Shown here in pieces: positions 37,047 through 46,736 of a DNA stretch of 64,000 nucleotides. A program made the position numbers and the translations under genes. Within the stretch, counting starts at the first letter, position 1; every line of letters begins with the position of its first letter. Origin of the DNA: Anaerococcus degeneri (lineage in GTDB: Bacteria > Bacillota > Clostridia > Tissierellales > Peptoniphilaceae); NCBI RefSeq assembly GCF_017874475.1, contig NZ_JAGGLO010000001.1, forward strand, positions 62,001 through 126,000, given 5' to 3'. The notes under the pieces are model-generated. The model was not told the DNA's origin, searched no databases, and saw only the letters and a program-made list of their open reading frames with translations.

Positions 37047-39119
37047 ATGCCTAGACAGGTTGCACTTAAAGATACCAGAAATATAGGAATTATGGCCCAC
37101 ATAGACGCAGGTAAAACTACCTGTACAGAAAGAATCCTATACTACACTGGTAAAATTTATAAAATCGGAGATACCCACGACGGTACAGCCGTAATGGACT
37201 CCATGGAACAAGAAAAAGAACGTGGTATCACAATAGGATCTGCTGCAACAACAGCATTTTGGAAAAACCATAGAATTAATATTATCGATACACCAGGCCA
37301 CGTTGACTTTACTGTAGAGGTAGAAAGATCTCTAAGGGTACTAGACTCAGCAGTAGCCCTATTCGATGCTAAAAGTGGTGTAGAACCACAATCAGAAACT
37401 GTTTGGAGACAAGCTGATAAGTACAACATCCCAAGAATTTGTTTTATTAACAAAATGGATGCTACAGGTGCAGACTTCTTCATGGCAGTTGATACAATTA
37501 AAGATAAACTAAAAGCAAACGCAGTTCCACTTGAAATTCCAATAGGAGCTGAACAAAGCTTTGAAGGTGCTGTAGACCTTGTAACCATGCAAGCAGTAAC
37601 ATATTCATCTGAAGACCTTGGAGCTCATCCAAAATATTCTGAAATCCCAGCTGACCTTAAAGATTTAGCTGAAGAATACAGAAACAACCTTCTTGAAGAA
37701 TTATCAGAAGTTGATGATACAATCATGATGAAATACCTAGAAGGTGAAGCAGTAACTGAAGATGAAATCAAAACAGCAATCAGAAAAGCAACTATAGAAC
37801 AAAAAATATTCCCATGTCTACTAGGTTCTGCCTACAAAAACAAGGGAGTTCAACCACTACTAGATGCAATTATAGATTACATGCCAAGTCCAGTAGATAT
37901 ACCAGCAATTGAAGGTGTTGATCCTAAAGATCCTGAAAAAGTTCTTGAAAGACACCCAGGAGATGATGAGCCAACATCAGCTCTAGCATTCAAAGTTGTA
38001 ACAGATCCATATGTAGGTAAGCTAATCTACGTTAGAATCTACTCAGGTACAATCGAATCTGGTTCTTATATCTACAATGCTACAAAAGGCAAGAGAGAAA
38101 GAGTTGGACGTATCATGCAAATGCACTCTAATAAGCAAGAGGAAATTGAGAAAGGCTATTCTGGAGATATCGTTGCTTTATTAGGATTAAAAGATACAAC
38201 AACAGGGGACTCACTATGTGACCAAGATAATCAAATTATCCTTGAACAAATGGAATTCCCAGATCCAGTAATCTCTGTAGCAATCGAACCAAAAACAAGA
38301 GCATCCCAAGATAAGATGATCATCGGTCTTCAAAAACTTGCAGAAGAAGATCCAACCTTCCAAACAAAATCAGACGAAGAAACAGGTCAAACAATTATCT
38401 CAGGAATGGGCGAGCTTCACCTTGAAATCATCGTAGATAGACTTTTAAGAGAATTCAAAGTAGAAGCAAACATCGGTAACCCACAAGTAGCTTACAGAGA
38501 ATCAATTACCAAAGAAGCTGAAGCTCAAGGTAAGTTTGTAAGACAATCAGGTGGTTCTGGACAATACGGTGATGTTATGCTTAGGGTTGAACCAGGCGAA
38601 GAAGGATCAGGAATCACATTCGAATCCAAAATCGTCGGTGGTGCAGTACCAAAAGAATACATCAGACCAGTTGAAGAAGGTGTTAAGGAAGCTGCTGCAG
38701 CAGGCGTACTTGGCGGCTATCCAATGGTAGACGTTCACGTAACCTTATTCGATGGATCTTACCACGAAGTCGACTCATCAGAAGTAGCCTTCCACGTAGC
38801 AGGTTCAATCGGATTTAAGAACGCTGTACAAAAAGCAGGCCCAGTTCTACTAGAACCAATTGAAAAAGTTGAAATTACTACTCCAGACGAGTATCTTGGA
38901 GATGTAATGGGTGACGTATCATCAAGAAGAGGAAAGATAGACGGTATGAATCCAAAAGACGGAATTCACGTACTAACAGCTTTCATTCCACTATCAGAAA
39001 TGTTCGGTTACGCAACAGACCTAAGAAGCAAGACCCAAGGTAGAGCAACATACTCAATGGGCTTTGACCATTACGCAGAAGTTCCAACATCTATAAGAGA
39101 TGAAGTAATTAACAAATAA
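37047..39119 (+). CDS. fusA: Elongation factor G
   Basis: 690-residue GTPase that drives ribosomal translocation. G1 AHIDAGKTT (residues about 17-25), G2 RGITIGSA, G3 DTPGHVDF and G4 NKMD are intact. Domain IV has GSGQYGDV and [20 protein letters not shown] before ATG; 12 bases after rpsG. Confidence 0.98.
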   Translation: MPRQVALKDTRNIGIMAHIDAGKTTCTERILYYTGKIYKIGDTHDGTAVMDSMEQEKERGITIGSAATTAFWKNHRINIIDTPGHVDFTVEVERSLRVLDSAVALFDAKSGVEPQSETVWRQADKYNIPRICFINKMDATGADFFMAVDTIKDKLKANAVPLEIPIGAEQSFEGAVDLVTMQAVTYSSEDLGAHPKYSEIPADLKDLAEEYRNNLLEELSEVDDTIMMKYLEGEAVTEDEIKTAIRKATIEQKIFPCLLGSAYKNKGVQPLLDAIIDYMPSPVDIPAIEGVDPKDPEKVLERHPGDDEPTSALAFKVVTDPYVGKLIYVRIYSGTIESGSYIYNATKGKRERVGRIMQMHSNKQEEIEKGYSGDIVALLGLKDTTTGDSLCDQDNQIILEQMEFPDPVISVAIEPKTRASQDKMIIGLQKLAEEDPTFQTKSDEETGQTIISGMGELHLEIIVDRLLREFKVEANIGNPQVAYRESITKEAEAQGKFVRQSGGSGQYGDVMLRVEPGEEGSGITFESKIVGGAVPKEYIRPVEEGVKEAAAAGVLGGYPMVDVHVTLFDGSYHEVDSSEVAFHVAGSIGFKNAVQKAGPVLLEPIEKVEITTPDEYLGDVMGDVSSRRGKIDGMNPKDGIHVLTAFIPLSEMFGYATDLRSKTQGRATYSMGFDHYAEVPTSIRDEVINK

Positions 39120-39138
39120 TTAATATAGGAGAGAAAAA

Positions 39139-40335
39139 ATGAGCAAACAAACATTTGAAAGAAGCAAACCACATATTAATATTGGTACAATCGGCCACGT
39201 AGACCACGGTAAAACAACAACAACAGCAGCAATCACTCAAGCCCTAAATAAAAAATACGGCACAGGTGAATTTATTGACTACGATAAAATCGATAAAGCT
39301 CCAGAAGAAAGAGAACGTGGTATCACAATCAACACATCTGTAGTAGAATACGAAACACAAAAAAGACACTACGCACACATCGACGCTCCAGGCCACGCTG
39401 ACTACGTTAAAAACATGATCACAGGTGCAGCACAAATGGACGGTGCAATCATCGTAGTATCTGCAGCAGACGGTCCAATGCCACAAACAAGAGAACACAT
39501 CCTACTAGCTAGACAGGTAGGTATACCAAAAATCGCAGTATTCTTAAACAAAGAAGACCAAGTAGATGACCCAGAACTAATCGAACTAGTAGAAATGGAA
39601 GTAAGAGACCTACTAAACGAATACGACTTCGACGGCGACAACTGCCCAGTAGTAGTAGGATCTGGCCTAAAATCACTACAAGAAGGCGGAGAAGGCCCAT
39701 GGTCAGACAAAATTCTACAACTAATGGATGCAGTAGATGAATACTTCGAAATCCCAGAAAGAGACAACGACCAACCATTCCTAATGCCAGTAGAAGACGT
39801 AATGACAATCTCAGGACGTGGAACAGTAGCAACAGGAAGAGTAGAAAAAGGAACCCTAAAAGTAGGTGACACAGTAGAAATCGTAGGTCTAACAGAAAAA
39901 ACATCTCAAGCCGTAGTAACAGGTGTAGAAATGTTCCACAAACAACTAGACCAAGCTGAATCAGGCGACAACGTAGGAGTACTACTAAGAGGCGTTCAAA
40001 GAAACGAAATCTCAAGAGGACAAGTACTAGCAAAACCAGGATCAGTACACCCACACACAGAATTCGAAGGACAAGTATACGTACTAACCAAAGAAGAAGG
40101 TGGAAGACACACCCCATTCTTCTCGGGCTACAGACCACAATTCTTCTTCAGAACAACAGATGTTACAGGTGACATCCAACTAGAAGACGGAGTAGAAATG
40201 GTAATGCCAGGAGACAACGCAACATTCAAAATCACACTTCAAAAGCCAATCGCCCTAGAAGAAGGACTAAGATTCGCTGTACGTGAAGGTGGTAGAACAG
40301 TAGCATCAGGAGTTGTTTCTAAAATCGTAAAATAG
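39139..40335 (+). CDS. tuf: Elongation factor Tu
   Basis: 398-residue GTPase that delivers aminoacyl-tRNA. GHVDHGKTT (about residues 18-26), [14 protein letters not shown] and NKEDQVDD are the GTPase motifs; note NKED in place of the commoner NKxD-MV form. [12 protein letters not shown] starts domain 2. Codon choice is strongly skewed to A-ending codons, which leaves long antisense frames open without meaning. Last gene of the operon; a strong terminator follows. Confidence 0.98.
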   Translation: MSKQTFERSKPHINIGTIGHVDHGKTTTTAAITQALNKKYGTGEFIDYDKIDKAPEERERGITINTSVVEYETQKRHYAHIDAPGHADYVKNMITGAAQMDGAIIVVSAADGPMPQTREHILLARQVGIPKIAVFLNKEDQVDDPELIELVEMEVRDLLNEYDFDGDNCPVVVGSGLKSLQEGGEGPWSDKILQLMDAVDEYFEIPERDNDQPFLMPVEDVMTISGRGTVATGRVEKGTLKVGDTVEIVGLTEKTSQAVVTGVEMFHKQLDQAESGDNVGVLLRGVQRNEISRGQVLAKPGSVHPHTEFEGQVYVLTKEEGGRHTPFFSGYRPQFFFRTTDVTGDIQLEDGVEMVMPGDNATFKITLQKPIALEEGLRFAVREGGRTVASGVVSKIVK

Positions 40336-40374
40336 TCTAATTTAGATTAACTTTACAAATTTAAAACAATAATC

Positions 40375-40407
40375 AAAAAGACAAGCCATTTGAGCTTGTC
40401 TTTTTTT
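40375..40407 (+). terminator. Terminator of the str operon
   Basis: AAAAAGACAAGC (40375-40386) / GCTTGTCTTTTT (40394-40405), perfect 12-bp stem, 7-base loop, T7. Confidence 0.92.
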
Positions 40408-40435
40408 GTAAAAAACTATTAAATTATAAAATGGA

Positions 40436-41074
40436 TTAATGTCCAATATTTTTATTAAGTATTTTTATATAAGAAGTCCCCAATTCAATAAGGCCTTCAT
40501 CAGCCATTTTTGATAATTCTCTTGAAAGGCTTGGTCTTGTTGTGGAGAGGTAATCGGCCAGGTCTTCTCTTTTCATGGAGAGAGCCACCTTGCCGTCTTT
40601 TTCATTTTCTAGTAGGTATTTACCTATTTTTTGCCTTAGACTTGCTTGAGAGGTGATTTGGTTTTTCTTTGATAGGGCTAGGCATTTTTTTGATAAGAAA
40701 TTTATATAAGACCTTAAGAAACTTTCTGGACATGGGGGTTCGAATATTTTCCTAAAATCTTTTATGATGAGGATTTTACAATCTTCTGCACACTCAGAGT
40801 CGAAGTCGAAAGGTTCTTCGAGGTAGGAGTAGACTTCGCCGAAAAGGGTTGGTTTAGTGAAGTTTTGGAAGATAAATCTCTTGCCCTTAGAATCAATTTG
40901 GTAGACATTGATACTACCTTCTATGAGATAGAAAAGGTCGCCACTCTTATCTCCTGTCCTAAAAATACACTCGCCCTTGGAGTAGGTTTTTTCTATAAAA
41001 TCTGTTTTAGACCTGATTAGGTCAAGGTCTTCGTCATTTAAATTTTTGAAAATTATTAAATCTCTAATATCCAT
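40436..41074 (-). CDS. Crp/Fnr-family regulator, HcpR-like
   Basis: 212 residues: an N-terminal cyclic-nucleotide-binding-type beta barrel (GECIFRTGDKSGDLFYLIEG, then PTLFGEVYSYLEEPFDF) and a C-terminal winged helix with recognition helix STTRPSLSRELSKM. It lies just downstream of hcp on the same strand, but a terminator and its own -10 (TATAAT, 41101-41096 minus) separate them. HcpR proteins control hcp in response to nitrosative stress; the GTAAC-N4-GTTAC site before hcp fits. The start at 41074 gives a proper RBS spacing from AAAGGAAA; 41080 is the alternative. Confidence 0.85.
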   Translation of the reverse strand: MDIRDLIIFKNLNDEDLDLIRSKTDFIEKTYSKGECIFRTGDKSGDLFYLIEGSINVYQIDSKGKRFIFQNFTKPTLFGEVYSYLEEPFDFDSECAEDCKILIIKDFRKIFEPPCPESFLRSYINFLSKKCLALSKKNQITSQASLRQKIGKYLLENEKDGKVALSMKREDLADYLSTTRPSLSRELSKMADEGLIELGTSYIKILNKNIGH

Positions 41075-41114
41075 TTGCATTTCCTTTCTAAGTCTATTAT
41101 ACTTTATATTAAAA

Positions 41115-41142
41115 TAAAAAAAGCCGACACGCTTGTGTCGAC
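41115..41142 (-). terminator. Terminator of hcp
   Basis: GTCGACAC-AAGC-GTGTCGGC on the minus strand, followed by T7. Confidence 0.9.
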
Positions 41143-41152
41143 GATTTTAATT

Positions 41153-42769
41153 TTAGCCTATCATTTTTTCTAGATCTTCTTCAACTGTGGTATTTCCTGC
41201 GATGTTAAAGTTTTCTACTAAAAAATCCACAACTGTAGGGCTTAAAAATGCAGGAAGAGTTGGTCCTAGGTGGATATTTTTAACTCCTAGGGAAAGTAGA
41301 GCAAGTAAGACTATTACTGCCTTTTGTTCATACCAAGCGATGTTGTACTCAATTGGAAGATCATTTACATCATCAAGGCCAAAGGCATCCTTAAGGGCAA
41401 GGGCGATTTGTACTAGGGAGTAAGAATCGTTGCATTGACCGGCATCAAGGACTCTCGGAATGCCGTTAATATCACCTAAACCTAGCTTGTTGTAACGGTA
41501 TTTTGCACAACCTGCTGTAAGGATAACTGTATCCTTTGGAAGACTTTGGGCAAAGTCTGTGTAATAGTTTCTCTTAGAGCTTCTTCCGTCACAGCCTGCC
41601 ATTACTACAAACTTTCTAATATTTCCAGAATTTACTTCTTCAATTACCTTGTCAGCAAGAGCAAGTACTTGATTATGGGCAAAGCCACCTACTACTTTGA
41701 TGTCTTCAAGGTTTTCTGGGGCTTGGCAGGATTTTGCCATTTCAATTATTGCTGAAAAGTCCTTGTATCCATTTTCATCAGCTTCTATATGATTTGCTCC
41801 TGGGAAACCTGCGTTAGATGTTGTAAACATCCTATCTAAGTAGGTATTATTTTTCTTTGGGGGAACAATACAGTTGGTTGTCATTAGGATAGGACCATTA
41901 AATTTCTCGAATTCTTCATTTTGCTTCCACCAAGCATTACCGTAGTTGCCGTGGAAATTGTCGTATTTCTTAAATTCAGGATAATAATTTGCAGGTAGCA
42001 TCTCAGAGTGGGTGTAGACGTCAATTCCTGTTCCCTTTGTTTGTTCAAGGAGCATCTTCATATCGTGAAGGTCGTGGCCAGAAATTAAGATTCCTGGATT
42101 TTTGCCTGCGGAAAAGTCTACTTCTGTGATTTCTGGGTTGCCGTAGGTTTCAGTGTTGGCCATTTCTAATAGGGCCATGGCCATAACTCCATGTTCTCCA
42201 GTTTTTATTACAAGGTCGATTAAGTCGCCTACTTCCTTATCCTTGTGGGTGGTTTTAGCAAGGGCTTTTGCTATAAAGAAGTCGACTTCTTCGTTCCTAA
42301 AGCCTAGGACGTTGGCGTGGTGGTTGTAGGCTGCCATGCCCTTTAGGCCGTAGGTAACTAGCTCTACAAGGGATCTTTGGTCTTCATTTATTATATTTAA
42401 AACTCCAACTTCGATAGCCTTTCTCTTTAATTCCTCATCGTCGTATGAAAGATATTTTTCTACATCAGAAAGACCTTCTGTACCGATTTTGCCCATGATT
42501 TTTTCCTTAAATGCCATGGTTTTCTTGATGGCATCTAGGATTGCACTTTCATCGAAATTTGCATTTGTAATTGTGATGAAAAGATTATTTGAAATCCTAT
42601 CATAGACCTTGGCACAAGCCTTGCCTTTTTTTACAACTAATCCTGCAAGACCCTTTGTTGTGTAGATTAAAAGGTCTTGGAGATTTGCCACATCTTCGTT
42701 TTTGCCGCATACACCAATCTTGGTGCATCCTTTATTTCCTGCTGTTTCTTGACATTGATAACAAAACAT
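41153..42769 (-). CDS. hcp: Hybrid-cluster protein (hydroxylamine/NO reductase)
   Basis: 538 residues. Reduces nitric oxide or hydroxylamine in anaerobes and protects from nitrosative stress. The N-terminal cluster motif is [13 protein letters not shown]...GVCG (residues 3-22) for the 4Fe-4S centre; hybrid-cluster ligands lie in [34 protein letters not shown] and the GQCNDSYS region. GAGG lies seven bases before the ATG. Controlled by a palindromic site upstream. No hcr reductase gene adjoins. Confidence 0.95.
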   Translation of the reverse strand: MFCYQCQETAGNKGCTKIGVCGKNEDVANLQDLLIYTTKGLAGLVVKKGKACAKVYDRISNNLFITITNANFDESAILDAIKKTMAFKEKIMGKIGTEGLSDVEKYLSYDDEELKRKAIEVGVLNIINEDQRSLVELVTYGLKGMAAYNHHANVLGFRNEEVDFFIAKALAKTTHKDKEVGDLIDLVIKTGEHGVMAMALLEMANTETYGNPEITEVDFSAGKNPGILISGHDLHDMKMLLEQTKGTGIDVYTHSEMLPANYYPEFKKYDNFHGNYGNAWWKQNEEFEKFNGPILMTTNCIVPPKKNNTYLDRMFTTSNAGFPGANHIEADENGYKDFSAIIEMAKSCQAPENLEDIKVVGGFAHNQVLALADKVIEEVNSGNIRKFVVMAGCDGRSSKRNYYTDFAQSLPKDTVILTAGCAKYRYNKLGLGDINGIPRVLDAGQCNDSYSLVQIALALKDAFGLDDVNDLPIEYNIAWYEQKAVIVLLALLSLGVKNIHLGPTLPAFLSPTVVDFLVENFNIAGNTTVEEDLEKMIG

Positions 42770-42812
42770 ATCTATACCTCTTTCTTTTTTTAACTCTTTT
42801 ACTTATGTTTCT

Positions 42813-42854
42813 ATTATAAAGAAAGATTTTCTATTTTTCTGTAACCAATGTTAC
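42813..42854 (-). promoter_or_regulatory. hcp promoter with HcpR-type palindrome
   Basis: Minus-strand -10 TATAAT at 42818-42813 without a good -35. In its place lies the perfect palindrome GTAACCAATGTTAC (42841-42854), centred about 41.5 bp before the predicted start, the class II activator position. Confidence 0.72.
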
Positions 42855-42885
42855 GGAATGAGAAATTTTAATAGTTTTTCTTAAC

Positions 42886-42913
42886 TGATAATCATTATTA
42901 ATTGTAGTATAAT
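42886..42913 (+). promoter_or_regulatory. Promoter of the deacylase/MATE operon with Fur-like box
   Basis: TGATAATCATTATTA (42886-42900) matches the 7-1-7 Fur consensus TGATAATNATTATCA at 13 of the 14 defined positions. It overlaps the -35 position of the -10 TATAAT at 42908-42913. Confidence 0.62.
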
Positions 42914-42939
42914 ATGATTAATTACAAAAGGAGAATGGG

Positions 42940-43845
42940 ATGATTAGAGAGATTAGTATTGAAATTAAAGGTTTTGATCCGGTTTTGGCCTATGAAGTTA
43001 TGGGGCAGAGTGAAGGTCCTTGTTTGGTCATTATTTCTGGTGTTCATGGGGCTGAGTATGTTGGTCCTAGGGCCTTGATGACCTTTGTTGAGAAAATAAA
43101 AAATAAGGGTTTTGATCTTAAGGGGAGACTCCTTATTATTCCTGTCCTCAATGAGTCTGGTTTTTATGGAGGTCTCAAGCAGGTTGTGGCTGAAGATGGC
43201 CTGAATTTAAACAGGATTTTCCCTGCCACTGGAACTACAAAGGCACATTTGCTGGCAAAAATGGTTGAAGAAAAACTTTATCCAGAGGCTGATTTTATCC
43301 TTGATTTCCATGGAGGAGATATAAACGAAGAGATGGAGCCTTTGGTATTTTTCCCAGCCTATGCCGAAGGTGACCAAAAAAAGATGATTGATAAGGTAAT
43401 AAGCAATCTATCAACCACTTATCTTGTTCCTTCACAGGCAAAAAATGGCCTTTATTCTTATGCCAACAGTCTTGGAATTCCAAGCCTTCTTTTAGAAAGG
43501 GGAGGCCAGGGCCTTTGGACTTATAGAGAAGCGAACCTTGTCATATTAAATATTTTTCAAACAATGAAGGCCCTTGGCATGATAAGCCTTGATGTCAAAA
43601 GTGGAAGTCCTAAAATGATAAAAGATCCGATTTACCTTTCATCTCCAAGTAGGGGAGTCTGGTACCCACAATTTAAGGCGGGAGAATTTTTTGAAAAAGG
43701 CGACGAGCTGGGGATTTTAAAAGACCTTAGGGGAAATATTATAGAAAAATATAAGGCAGCCTATGACGGGGTTATCCTCTACCAAAATATTGGCCTTGGA
43801 GTAAGTGAGGGTGACCATTTGATTGCTTATGGAAAAATATCATAA
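42940..43845 (+). CDS. Succinylglutamate desuccinylase/aspartoacylase-family zinc deacylase
   Basis: 301 residues, M14-like zinc hydrolase. Zinc ligands are His and Glu in GVHGAEYVGP (about residues 35-44) and His in DFHGGD (about residue 128); a candidate catalytic Glu is in LLERGGQGLW. The C-terminal beta domain (SPSRGVWYPQFKAGEFFEKGD) is typical of this family, which removes acyl groups from amino acids or peptides. AAAGGAG precedes the ATG. The MATE gene overlaps its end, suggesting a small molecule is trimmed and exported. Substrate unknown. Confidence 0.88.
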   Translation: MIREISIEIKGFDPVLAYEVMGQSEGPCLVIISGVHGAEYVGPRALMTFVEKIKNKGFDLKGRLLIIPVLNESGFYGGLKQVVAEDGLNLNRIFPATGTTKAHLLAKMVEEKLYPEADFILDFHGGDINEEMEPLVFFPAYAEGDQKKMIDKVISNLSTTYLVPSQAKNGLYSYANSLGIPSLLLERGGQGLWTYREANLVILNIFQTMKALGMISLDVKSGSPKMIKDPIYLSSPSRGVWYPQFKAGEFFEKGDELGILKDLRGNIIEKYKAAYDGVILYQNIGLGVSEGDHLIAYGKIS

Positions 43846-45124
43846 GTCCTACTTGGGCCTAGGGATTCCCCTTGGCCTTGAATCATTTTTTCTGGTTTTA
43901 ATAAATGCAGTCAACCAAATATTGGTATCGTCCCTTGGCAAGGAGGTCATTGCAGCTGTGGCCATTATTTCCCAGCCAAGAATGATTGTCTATGCCTTTG
44001 CGAGGAGTATTTCCTATAGCTTATCGATTATGATTTCAAAGGAAATTGACGAAGATGAGAAGATTTTTCCAGCCTTCATCCTCCCATGCTTTATCTTCAT
44101 GGGCCTTATACTTTCTCTAATGATGATATTTTTAAGACCCATCCTAATTTTTGCTGGGGCGGGGGCAGATTACCTAGAGATGGCTATAGTCTATGGCAGG
44201 TGGAATATAGGTTTCATCCTTTTTTACTCCCTTACAACCATTATCCAGTCGATTTTGATTTCAAAGGGCCATGGGACCTTTATTCTGTTATCAAATATTT
44301 TTTCATCCTTGATTAATATCGGCCTTTGCTACTCTTTAATCCATGGGATAATTATTGGCGAGACCATGGGGATAGTAGGCCTTGGTCTTGGTGGCTTAAT
44401 TTCGAGTATAATAAATTTTATACTCACTATGATTTTCTTGATGGCCAAAGGATATTTGCTTTTTGAAGACTTAATCTTATTTCCATCAATGAAGCTATTT
44501 GAGGGTTTTAAGAAGGAATTTAATGGTATATTTTTAGAGCAAATTTCTGAAAGACTGGGTATGTTTTTGTATGCTAAGTTTGCAGCTTCTTTGGGTACTG
44601 CCCAATTCGCTGCCCATTCAATTGGGATGAATATCGGTGATATGTATTGGGCTTTTGCCCAAGGCATGTCTAAGGCGTCTATGACCCTATCTAGCGAACT
44701 TTTTGCCAGAAAAAAAGCCAAGGCTTTGAAGTCTTTATTTAAGTTTGCAAGCCTTGTAAATTTCATTTTCTCATCCCTAGTTGCCCTTGGATTTTACTTT
44801 TTTGGGTCAAATCTTGTCGCTATTTACACCAAGGACCCAGATGTTTTTAGCTTGACCATGCTTTTAATTCCCTTTACAGCCTTGGTTACCTTTCCTGAAG
44901 GCCAGGCCATGATTGGTTCTTCAAGCCTTAGAGCCATAGGCAGAGCCAAGCTTGTAGCCGGCTTGTATTTTATAACAACAAGCCTTATCCGTCCCTTTGC
45001 AACCCTGGGCCTAATTAGAATTTTTGGCTACCTTGGACCGATAATTGCTATTGTCATAGACCAGTGCCTAAAAGCTTTCACAACTAATTTTTTCTTACTC
45101 AAAGATATAAATATTTCCAAATAG
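43829..45124 (+). CDS. MATE-family efflux transporter
   Basis: 431-residue, twelve-helix multidrug/toxin extrusion antiporter. Two homologous halves are visible: VNQILVSSLGKEVIAAVAII and later FAASLGTAQFAAHSIGMNIG, each with the MATE-type conserved helix. EGQAMIGSSSLRAIGRAKLV lies in the second half. The start at ATG 43829 overlaps the deacylase gene by 17 bases; a TTG at 43823 has slightly better RBS spacing, so the first two residues are uncertain. Export of drugs, metabolites or siderophore-like compounds is possible; the Fur-like box upstream hints at the last. Confidence 0.88.
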   Translation: MEKYHKSYLGLGIPLGLESFFLVLINAVNQILVSSLGKEVIAAVAIISQPRMIVYAFARSISYSLSIMISKEIDEDEKIFPAFILPCFIFMGLILSLMMIFLRPILIFAGAGADYLEMAIVYGRWNIGFILFYSLTTIIQSILISKGHGTFILLSNIFSSLINIGLCYSLIHGIIIGETMGIVGLGLGGLISSIINFILTMIFLMAKGYLLFEDLILFPSMKLFEGFKKEFNGIFLEQISERLGMFLYAKFAASLGTAQFAAHSIGMNIGDMYWAFAQGMSKASMTLSSELFARKKAKALKSLFKFASLVNFIFSSLVALGFYFFGSNLVAIYTKDPDVFSLTMLLIPFTALVTFPEGQAMIGSSSLRAIGRAKLVAGLYFITTSLIRPFATLGLIRIFGYLGPIIAIVIDQCLKAFTTNFFLLKDINISK

Positions 45125-45155
45125 AAAAGACTTCCTTGGTGGGAAGTCTTTTTTT
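45125..45155. terminator. Terminator between convergent MATE and ABC operons
   Basis: AAAAGACTTCC (45125-45135) / GGAAGTCTTTT (45142-45152), perfect stem, T8; A tract on the other side allows use from both strands. Confidence 0.88.
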
Positions 45156-45166
45156 AAATCTAATAC

Positions 45167-45913
45167 TTATCTTAATTCAAACAATAATTTTGTATAAGGG
45201 TGGGAGATTTGTTCTTCAATATTTTCCGTATCCAGCCTTTCTACAATGGACCCTTTTTCTATGACCAGGATTTGGTCGCAAAATAGGGTCGATAGGGCGT
45301 AGTTGTGGCTGATGAATAGGATAGACATGTCAAACTCTTTCTTAAGGTCTAAGAGGAGATTAACGATGTTTGAGGCCACACTGGTATCAAGGCTCGATGT
45401 CGCCTCGTCACAGATTAATAATTTTGGCCTTATAGTGAGGGCTCTGGCTATGGATGCCCTCTGGCACTCGCCACCGCTTAGGTCTGTTGGCCTTGAATAA
45501 TAGGCCATATCAGGATCAAGACCTACCCTTTTTAACATCTTCATAGTGTTTGATTTGGCCTCTTCCATGCTTATGCCTAGGAGGTTTTTTTGCCCCCTAT
45601 CAATGGTTGGGCCAATGGTCATTTTTGGGTCAAAGGAGTTGGTCGAATCCTGGTAAATCATTTGAATATTTTTATATAATTCTTTCCTACTTATAGATTT
45701 CTTTGGGTAAAGGGACTTGCCTAAGAGGTTTATTTTGCCTTTGTTTGGTGGACTTATCCCTGTTATTACCTTGGCAATGGTCGATTTGCCCGAGCCAGAT
45801 TCTCCCAAAAGTCCAAGGATTTGCCTCTTTTCGATCGTAAAATTTATATCTTTTAATATCTGATTTTTACCATAGCTTTGGTAGATATTTTCTAATTTTA
45901 TTATCTCATTCAT
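45167..45913 (-). CDS. Peptide/nickel-type ABC transporter ATPase (OppF/NikE-like)
   Basis: 248 residues. Walker A GESGSGKST, signature LSGGECQR, Walker B LLICDEATSSLD, switch His in ISHN. The ordering and short C-terminus fit the second ATPase of dipeptide/nickel importers. The start at 45913 follows AAGGA; a TTG at 45919 is two codons longer. It overlaps the other ATPase gene by 8 bases. Last gene of the operon. Confidence 0.92.
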   Translation of the reverse strand: MNEIIKLENIYQSYGKNQILKDINFTIEKRQILGLLGESGSGKSTIAKVITGISPPNKGKINLLGKSLYPKKSISRKELYKNIQMIYQDSTNSFDPKMTIGPTIDRGQKNLLGISMEEAKSNTMKMLKRVGLDPDMAYYSRPTDLSGGECQRASIARALTIRPKLLICDEATSSLDTSVASNIVNLLLDLKKEFDMSILFISHNYALSTLFCDQILVIEKGSIVERLDTENIEEQISHPYTKLLFELR

Positions 45914-46736
45914 AAACAATCCTTAGGGGAGCTACATAGTGGTCTGTCTTAGGATTTACTAGGTATTTTTCAAGGTCAGTGTAGTCAAAATCCTTGTAAG
46001 ATATAGATGAAACGAAGTTTTGGCCAAGCTTTGGGACAGAACTGATCAAGGACCTAGTGAAAGGATGGATTGGTTCATTCATAATTATCTTAGCATCAGC
46101 AGCTTCGATTAGTCTGCCGTGAAAAAGAACCATTACCCTGTCGCAAACCTTGTTTATAACTCCTATATCGTGGCTAACAAGGAGGGTTGAAATCCCTTCG
46201 TTTCTCATCTTTACTATTTCTTCAAGGGTGTGTTTTTTGGTGTGGGTATCAAGGGCTGATGTCGGTTCGTCAGCAATGATAAAACCAGGTTTCAAAAAAC
46301 AAGCAAGGCCAATTGAAATCCTCTGGAGCATGCCCCCGCTCATCTCATATGGATAAGAATTTAGGATATGGTCCACATCGTCAAAAGCTAGGAAATGCAA
46401 GATTTCCCTGGCCCTTTTTAGGATTTCCTCCTTGGTCATAGAACTTTTGCTCTTCGCCATAAAATAAAAATGTGTTTTTATCTTGCTGGTTGGGTTAAAG
46501 GAAGAATAGGGATTTTGAAAGACCAAACCATAATCAGTGGACTTTGTTATCTCGCCTTTTACCTTAAAACCCTCTTCCTTATGGCCCCAAAGAGCCTTTA
46601 GGACAGTAGATTTTCCCGAACCTGATTCTCCAACCAGGCCCAGGATTTCACCCTCTCGGAGGGTAAAAGAGAGGTCGTGAACAACTTCCTTATCCCCATA
46701 AGAAGCGCAAAGCTTATTTACAGTCAGTAGGGTCAT
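45906..46736 (-). CDS. Peptide/nickel-type ABC transporter ATPase (OppD/NikD-like)
   Basis: 276 residues. Walker A GESGSGKST, signature MSGGMLQR, Walker B FIIADEPTSALD, switch His in VSHD. The C-terminal NEPIHPFTRSLISSVPKLG is the oligopeptide-transporter (oligo_HPY) tail. The start overlaps the binding-protein stop as ATGA and has no clear RBS of its own, so it probably depends on translational coupling. Confidence 0.93.
   Translation of the reverse strand: MTLLTVNKLCASYGDKEVVHDLSFTLREGEILGLVGESGSGKSTVLKALWGHKEEGFKVKGEITKSTDYGLVFQNPYSSFNPTSKIKTHFYFMAKSKSSMTKEEILKRAREILHFLAFDDVDHILNSYPYEMSGGMLQRISIGLACFLKPGFIIADEPTSALDTHTKKHTLEEIVKMRNEGISTLLVSHDIGVINKVCDRVMVLFHGRLIEAADAKIIMNEPIHPFTRSLISSVPKLGQNFVSSISYKDFDYTDLEKYLVNPKTDHYVAPLRIVYE

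Noticed and set aside
39402-40138. Long antisense open frames opposite tuf
   Set aside because: They arise from the strong A-ending codon bias of tuf, have extreme Leu/Arg/Ser composition and no RBS.
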